Source: Branchiostoma floridae
Lineage: Eukaryota > Chordata > Leptocardii > Amphioxiformes > Branchiostomatidae
Direction: 5' to 3'
Length of the DNA: 64,000 nucleotides
Assembly: GCF_000003815.2 (NCBI RefSeq)
Contig: NC_049982.1
Span: forward strand, 32,591,725-32,655,724
The translations under genes and the position numbers were made by a program. Of this stretch, positions 58,792 through 64,000 are shown piece by piece. Positions within the stretch are counted from its first letter, which is position 1, and each line of letters begins with the position of its first letter. The notes beneath the pieces were generated by a model. That model searched no databases. It saw only the letters and a list, made by a program, of their open reading frames with translations, and was not told where the DNA came from.

Positions 58792-60232
58792 ATGCTCCCA
58801 AGCCCAGTCAACTCCACGCCTTTCTCCGTGAAAGACATCCTCAACCTAGCGGACACCGGCTTCGACGACTCGGAGTCGGGAGGCCTACCGTCCCCAGAGG
58901 AGACCATGCTCGCCACGGTACAACAGAACCACGTCCGCTGTGAGCAACTGACGATCGGGTCTACCACCACACTCCACGGAGTCTGCGGAAGTACGGCTGC
59001 CATGCTTACGTCCACACAGAAACAGTGCATGCAAGCCGGCAACATAGACAGACCATGTGAGTCAGGTAGGAATGATAACTTTTCGTTAAAACAGAATTAT
59101 GGTTTATCACTCTCTAATACATAGTGTACATGTGCTTAACAGCGTTTCCTCTAGCCCCTCTTTTTTCATCTGTTTGTCCCTAATCCAGAACAACCAAACA
59201 TCGCTTCACCACTTGGTCCTGAAGTGTTTGGACACCCCCAGCCCCTCCGGGCACTTTAATCTGTCCAGAAACAGTACAAAACATTTGCAAAGAACCGTTA
59301 CATAGGTCGCTTTCTTACCCGCGGCATAGAAACCAACGCGAAGTGCCCTACTTTAAGTTCAAGATGTTTACAAACGCCGCTTATGATAGTGGACCAAAAG
59401 TAGGCTGAGTAATAAAGAAATGGAAAAAGTTAGAAAACATAGATAATCCATGGTGCACTTTGCTCTAATACTAACCTCACTTGATATGGGTTCTTGCTTC
59501 ACTAAACGCTCAGGTATTTACACACTCTTGACACTGTTTAAATATGATGTTCGCTTATAATGTATTAAGATAAAGTTATGCGTACGACCGCGCAATACGT
59601 GTTTGCTACGGTAGCGACTTCGCTAAATGCTTAACAAATTTTTCCATGCAGGTAACATGGGACTTTTAAAGAAGGACGACCGAAAGGACGACTCCGATGA
59701 CGAACCACCGAAGATTCCTCCACAGGCCCAGCGGCAAAGACAGCGGCGGAAGCCGAGGGTTTTGTTCTCGCAGGCGCAGGTGTTCGAGCTCGAGCGGAGG
59801 TTCAAGCAGCAGCGCTACCTGTCCGCACCTGAGCGGGAACAGCTGGCGCAGATGCTCAAACTGACTTCGACGCAGGTGAAAATCTGGTTTCAGAACCGCC
59901 GGTACAAGTGTAAACGCCAGCGGACGGACAAGACCCTAGAGTTGACGCACCCACCGCCCCGCCGCGTGGCCGTACCGGTGTTGGTACGAGACGGCAAGCC
60001 CTGCCAGATGACGCCGCCGCCGTACAGCGCGCCGTACAACGTCAGCGTCAATCCGTACGGCTATAACATGAACGTACACGGGACTTATAGCTCCTACAAC
60101 TTCAACTCTGGATACAGTACAAACTATACTACTTACAACGCGACCGTACCGCCCGTACAGACTGTTACTACCATGCAGCCGCCGCCTTACAGCCTTCAAC
60201 CTGGCGTTCATCAAGGGATCCGAGCATGGTAA
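58792..60232 (+). CDS. Nk2-tin: NK2-class homeodomain transcription factor, tinman/Nkx2-5 type
   Basis: Nuclear DNA-binding regulator of the tinman/Nkx2-3/5/6 group, which directs cardiac and visceral mesoderm and pharyngeal development. Exons: 58792-59056 and 59652-60232, 281 residues. The start is chosen at MLPSP by analogy with MFPSP of Nkx2-5; an ATG lies immediately upstream (58789), and GTG-initiated upstream reading has no support. The TN (Groucho-binding) motif [11 protein letters not shown] is at residues 9-19. The homeodomain at 120-179 (59744-59923) has [13 protein letters not shown] with Tyr54, diagnostic of NK2. The NK2-specific domain [15 protein letters not shown] is at 192-206. 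A Tyr-rich tail ends in GIRAW, as in Nkx2-5. An acidic stretch ([12 protein letters not shown]) precedes the homeodomain. A second in-phase donor 9 bases downstream (exon end 59065) would insert three residues. The intron position matches vertebrate Nkx2-5. Confidence 0.95.
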
Positions 60233-61407
60233 CTGTCAAACACCCAACCTCAGATCCCACCACTGTTGCAACCCGTATTACTGAGGGATCCACCTCTGAA
60301 CACCTCGGACTCCTTACAAAAACTCGCTAGAGGACATTGACTGACAGAGAATGTTGTTTCGCGTTGCTGCTGAGGAAAGTTGTCGCAGAAAAAGTCGTCT
60401 GAGTTTCGTGAGAGGGAAAATCGTCTGTGAACTCGAGAGAACTGAACTCGTAAGTGCCAAAAGGGGCCATCATGATCATAATATCGTATGTAAGGTTTAA
60501 CCCCAAGTTCATATTTTCTGGCGTACTGTATGTACTTTGCTATTTATGTCATACTTAAAGTTACAACATATTATTTGCTACGGCTTAGGGTCCACAGTAG
60601 ATTTCAGGGACTTATTGTGTATATAATTTTGCAGCGACATGACACAGTACCGAAAGCAGGGTTGTTTCTGAAACGGTTAAAGAAGATTAAGAACTGCTTT
60701 TCCTACTTCCGCTGTACAAACTCCTTTGTGGATTTTCCCGCCAGATTTAGACAAGCTGACCCATCAGTCTGTCACTAAATCTGAGATAAAACACCTCACA
60801 GACTGTCTCAAAAAGATGTTACAACACATTTTCCGGCAACCTCCCTCAAAAGTTTGGAATCTCCACAAATTTTTACAGCTTTAGGGGCTTGTTCGAGGCT
60901 TATTATGTATCACACGTTTCAGAAACGTCCCTATTTACTTGTCTAAACGAATGTGGATAGATAAAAACCTTCTGTGCGGTTGTACTAGAGTAACTGAGCT
61001 CCAGTCCTTATAGAGAGGAGAGATATACAGTGTGAAGATGGTAGGTGAGCAAGGCCAGGCTCTCCCCGAACCCGCCCGACGGACATAAAACACATGCCTT
61101 AAGAGGAAAGCTCTTGAGACACTGTGTTCAAACTTTCCTTTCGTTCACGGACGGCTCTACAACCCCCTCGTCAAGATAAGGCTCCGTTAGTGACGACAAA
61201 CTGACAGGAGAATCAGACGATAGTTTCTTTGTTTTCTCAAATCTGACAGGAAACCCTAGTCACGAACTGCGTACTTGTCGGTTTTGTTCCTAATACGAAA
61301 AAAAGGCTGTAAAGTTTTTACTTTTTATGTACAGGAGAGTTGAGTTATAAAAGTGGCAGTCTAGTGACGTTATTTAAGAAATGCAGTAATGCTATGTAGG
61401 AAATAAA
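60233..61407 (+). other. Probable Nk2-tin 3'UTR
   Basis: Sequence following the stop codon to the AATAAA at 61402-61407. No open frame of note and no recognised repeat. Confidence 0.5.
61402..61407 (+). terminator. Candidate Nk2-tin polyadenylation signal AATAAA
   Basis: Canonical AATAAA about 1.17 kb after the stop codon, followed by a T-rich stretch (GATTTTCTCGTTCT). Position only. Confidence 0.45.
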
Positions 61408-64000
61408 GAGATTTTCTCGTTCTAAGCCATCGCTAATGGTTTTTGAATCCTGGTTTTTGTCAATAGTAAATCCATGATTAGGTTAAGGATCTGTGAATAC
61501 AAAAGGCACTGACATGGGCGATCAAGCCGACAATACAGCAACAAATACTCGTCTACCTTGTCTACCCAGCCGCAATTGTAAACGAAAGTCCTTCATGTAC
61601 TCATGGAAACTAAATCTAATCAACTTCTTGTTAAGACAGGTGTAATATTGAGCTCATATAGATCATTTCACGAGCAGATTTCGAAGATACCGCGCAGAGA
61701 AATGTCGGTGCGGCGGTTCGAATCTTACACAAAACATTTTGTTTACCTTTTTTCCCAAACGATGTAGCCGTGTATAGTGCGACTGAAGTGGTTTCCTTGT
61801 AGTTGAAAGAGTCATTACTGAAATTTTGAAAATACAGATATCACGATGTCACCACCCAGGGTGGTCCGATGTAACAGCCTTCGGGGCTGGATTGGTTTGA
61901 TCCCGGTTCAGGGCCGGCGTACGGGTGGTTAAAATCAAGGTGTACGGTGTGACACAGTCTCGGCGCGTGGCTGACATGGCTGCCGTATTTGCAGAGGCTT
62001 TCCTGACAGAATCGGCACCGGCGCTCGTTTTGTTGTCACTCGGCTGTCATACCCCGCTACCTCCATTACCATATCCCAACAAAGATTCGGTTCTACAAGT
62101 CTGCCAGTAGACGTATATACCAGCCTCCTAGATCCGTATCTGGCGGGGGTTTGAAAGCAAACAGATCCTGTATTATCTTCCTACGCACTTATTTTAAAGG
62201 GTTGCAGCAATTGTTTGAGTCAGAGGCGTTGGTTTCAATCTTTGGCAGTGCGTGGCGACATTCCCTAAACTTCGCAGGGTGGTCTGGCGTGTCTGTCTTG
62301 TTTGTAAATTTGGCGACTTTCCCCCCCTGTCACAACCGTGAAAGTTGGATGAGAGAAGCACTACTTTTCTAGGAAGCTTATTCGTTTTTTGGTCTCTATC
62401 GCGAAAGAGGCACTGTCTGAAATTTTTGTTTGCTTCATGGTATGGCAGTAGATTACATAAATGGTCTTTTTCTATATCTAATTGGTTTTCTTGGTAAATG
62501 TCACGTTAGAAACAATTAAGACTAATTAAGAAGCAAAAATGTCGCTACGTGGTGTCTAGCATTCCGCAAGACCACCCCCCCGTATACGTTCACTATAAAT
62601 ACATACATGTTTGGCTGGCGAGAAAAATATAGGTTTCTTGTTGTGCTAGGCACAATTTTCCCGCCTTAGGCGTTTGTTTTGATTTTTTAATATGTGTATG
62701 TACTTAAACTTATGTTGCTGAAGTGTGTAGGATGACGCTTTTGGACTGTTACTTTTTTTTGCATCTTAAAGTTGCGTGAGGAGGAAGCCAGTGCGCGGTT
62801 AATTTTCGTCCCCTTTTTTATTTTTTTTTATATGTGTATGTACTATAACTTATGTAGCTATTTGTACATGAATGAATTTTGAAAGCATCGTTTTTCAATT
62901 TTATCCACCTTACCCATACTCATATCTCGTTTGTGGTCGAGAAAACGATAAATGTATCATTATGTTGTAAAACACAGCTGTATGATAGCATATATTCTTC
63001 ATATATCATTCATCTGTTTTCAAATGCAACTGTATAAGACCAAATGGGTGAATTCGCAATATTCACTGTAAACGATTATGTTCTAAAACTTCTAATCCAT
63101 CATATACGTAAGTACTCAACCATATACTAGTACTCCCCTTACCACAAACACACAGCATTCATAATTAACGATAGTATAGACAGATACAGTCGTCAACGGA
63201 AATCAGTGTCTGCTCTTTCTGACAACAAACCATTGGTTATGTGCTTTTGGTTGTTGACAATGATCAATGGGAGTGTGCTCAACGGTGAAAACTGTAGGCC
63301 ATACTCTAAAACTAAATGTGGTAGATTTTATTCACATTTCATCTGTACGGTGGTTGTTAGTGTTTGAGAGAACCTTTTGGTGACAGAGAGTTTGTTTGGG
63401 GAATATTTTCTGATGTTTGATGGAACCATCGCTGCTTGAGATTTCACAGTTGAACCTGTCGGCAGCCACACGAGGACCACGCGAGCACCCCGGGCGCCTG
63501 CTGCCCTCCCCCGGGGGACTCATCGGTCTTTCTCGGGTGCAAGGGTACATCCCTGACCGCCATGTTCAGCCATGGTGGCCCGAATAACTTCCATGTTCAA
63601 CACAAGCGACTTGTCATCAACACCAAAGCATGTAAAATGCATGTTTTTCGTCCCTCTATTTCAACTTAAGTCGCTAACACAGAAGGAATTTCAGGTTCGT
63701 AATTTTATTGTTGTTCTTTTCTTGATTTGTAGGTAGCTACAAGAACACATTATTTCATTCTGTAGGTTTCTTCGGTTGTGTACCGTGTATCATCATCACT
63801 ATATATTTAGCTGAAAGAATAAAGAAACTACTGTGAAGCACATAGGGGTTGGAGGTTGTGTCTGTAGTAGACCTACCGCGGTGTGGCACGACAGGGGGAG
63901 GCCTTGTCTGTTTAAGCGGGGCCCCCACTTAGATACCCCGCAAGGGCGAAAGATCGCTAATGGAGTCTCTATCGTTTGTACAATCTCGACCTTCCTTTGC
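61408..64000. other. Downstream intergenic DNA
   Basis: No exon recognised. A hairpin-prone GC-rich segment with 7-bp inverted ends (ACCACCC/GGGTGGT, 61851-61929) lies here, as do a short direct duplication (ATATGTGTATGTACT at about 62691 and 62830) and a palindromic GC word near 63500-63520. The last 100 bases (GGGGCCCCCACTTAGATACC) may be the start of another repeat cut by the window end. Confidence 0.45.

Noticed and set aside
61851..61929. Apparent tRNA-like hairpin with 7-bp closing stem and a CCGG-TTCAGGG-CCGG arm
   Set aside because: The arm is not directly adjacent to the closing stem and no anticodon or D arm fits; not a tRNA gene.
1..64000. CRISPR arrays, bacterial operons or prophage-type systems
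   Set aside because: The window is intron-rich animal DNA; the regular repeats found are tandem or transposon-related.

Overview
The window is animal nuclear DNA, almost certainly from an amphioxus (Branchiostoma). Genes are split into short exons by GT-AG introns. CpG is not strongly depleted, and fold-back elements, SINEs and LINE 3' ends are dense. The two best identified proteins are a PRC1-type cytokinesis factor and an NK2-type homeoprotein that looks like the single amphioxus tinman orthologue (Nk2-tin, related to vertebrate Nkx2-3/5/6). The sequence carries four N gaps: 1173-1272, 25770-26254, 46039-46138 and 46989-47151.

Layout. (1) 2449-6762, plus strand: the last six coding exons of PRC1; the rest of the gene lies before base 1. 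(2) 9222-21231, plus strand: a complete 14-exon cytochrome P450 of the CYP3 clan. Every exon phase fits and gives 512 residues. Its introns hold two tandem arrays, several fold-back elements and a repeat present in three introns. (3) 24274-27170, minus strand, convergent with the P450: an unrecognised, basic, probably disordered protein with an in-frame 8-residue repeat, interrupted by an assembly gap. (4) 27.3-58.1 kb: a gene-poor interval of about 30 kb, filled with MITEs, two intact tRNA-derived SINEs, LINE 3' ends, a 535-bp TC/TCTG microsatellite and some GC-rich unique stretches. No coding exon could be supported there. (5) 58792-60232, plus strand: the two-exon Nk2-tin gene with TN motif, NK2 homeodomain (Tyr54), NK2-specific domain and conserved C-terminal tail. 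The long gene-poor stretch upstream is what one expects around a developmental regulator. (6) 60.2-64 kb: the 3'UTR and intergenic DNA.

The genes have unrelated jobs: mitotic spindle midzone, oxidative metabolism in the ER, unknown, and mesoderm/heart-type transcription control. Nothing suggests they work as a unit. The most interesting signals are an atypical P450 haem loop; a hammerhead-ribozyme-like core inside a fold-back insertion with a 12-bp target duplication in a P450 intron; a 21-bp insertion that appears to be only the 3' tail of a LINE with a 12-bp target duplication; and a possible alternative first exon of Nk2-tin in correct splice phase. All exon calls come from reading splice sites and family resemblance by eye. 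No database search or transcript was available.
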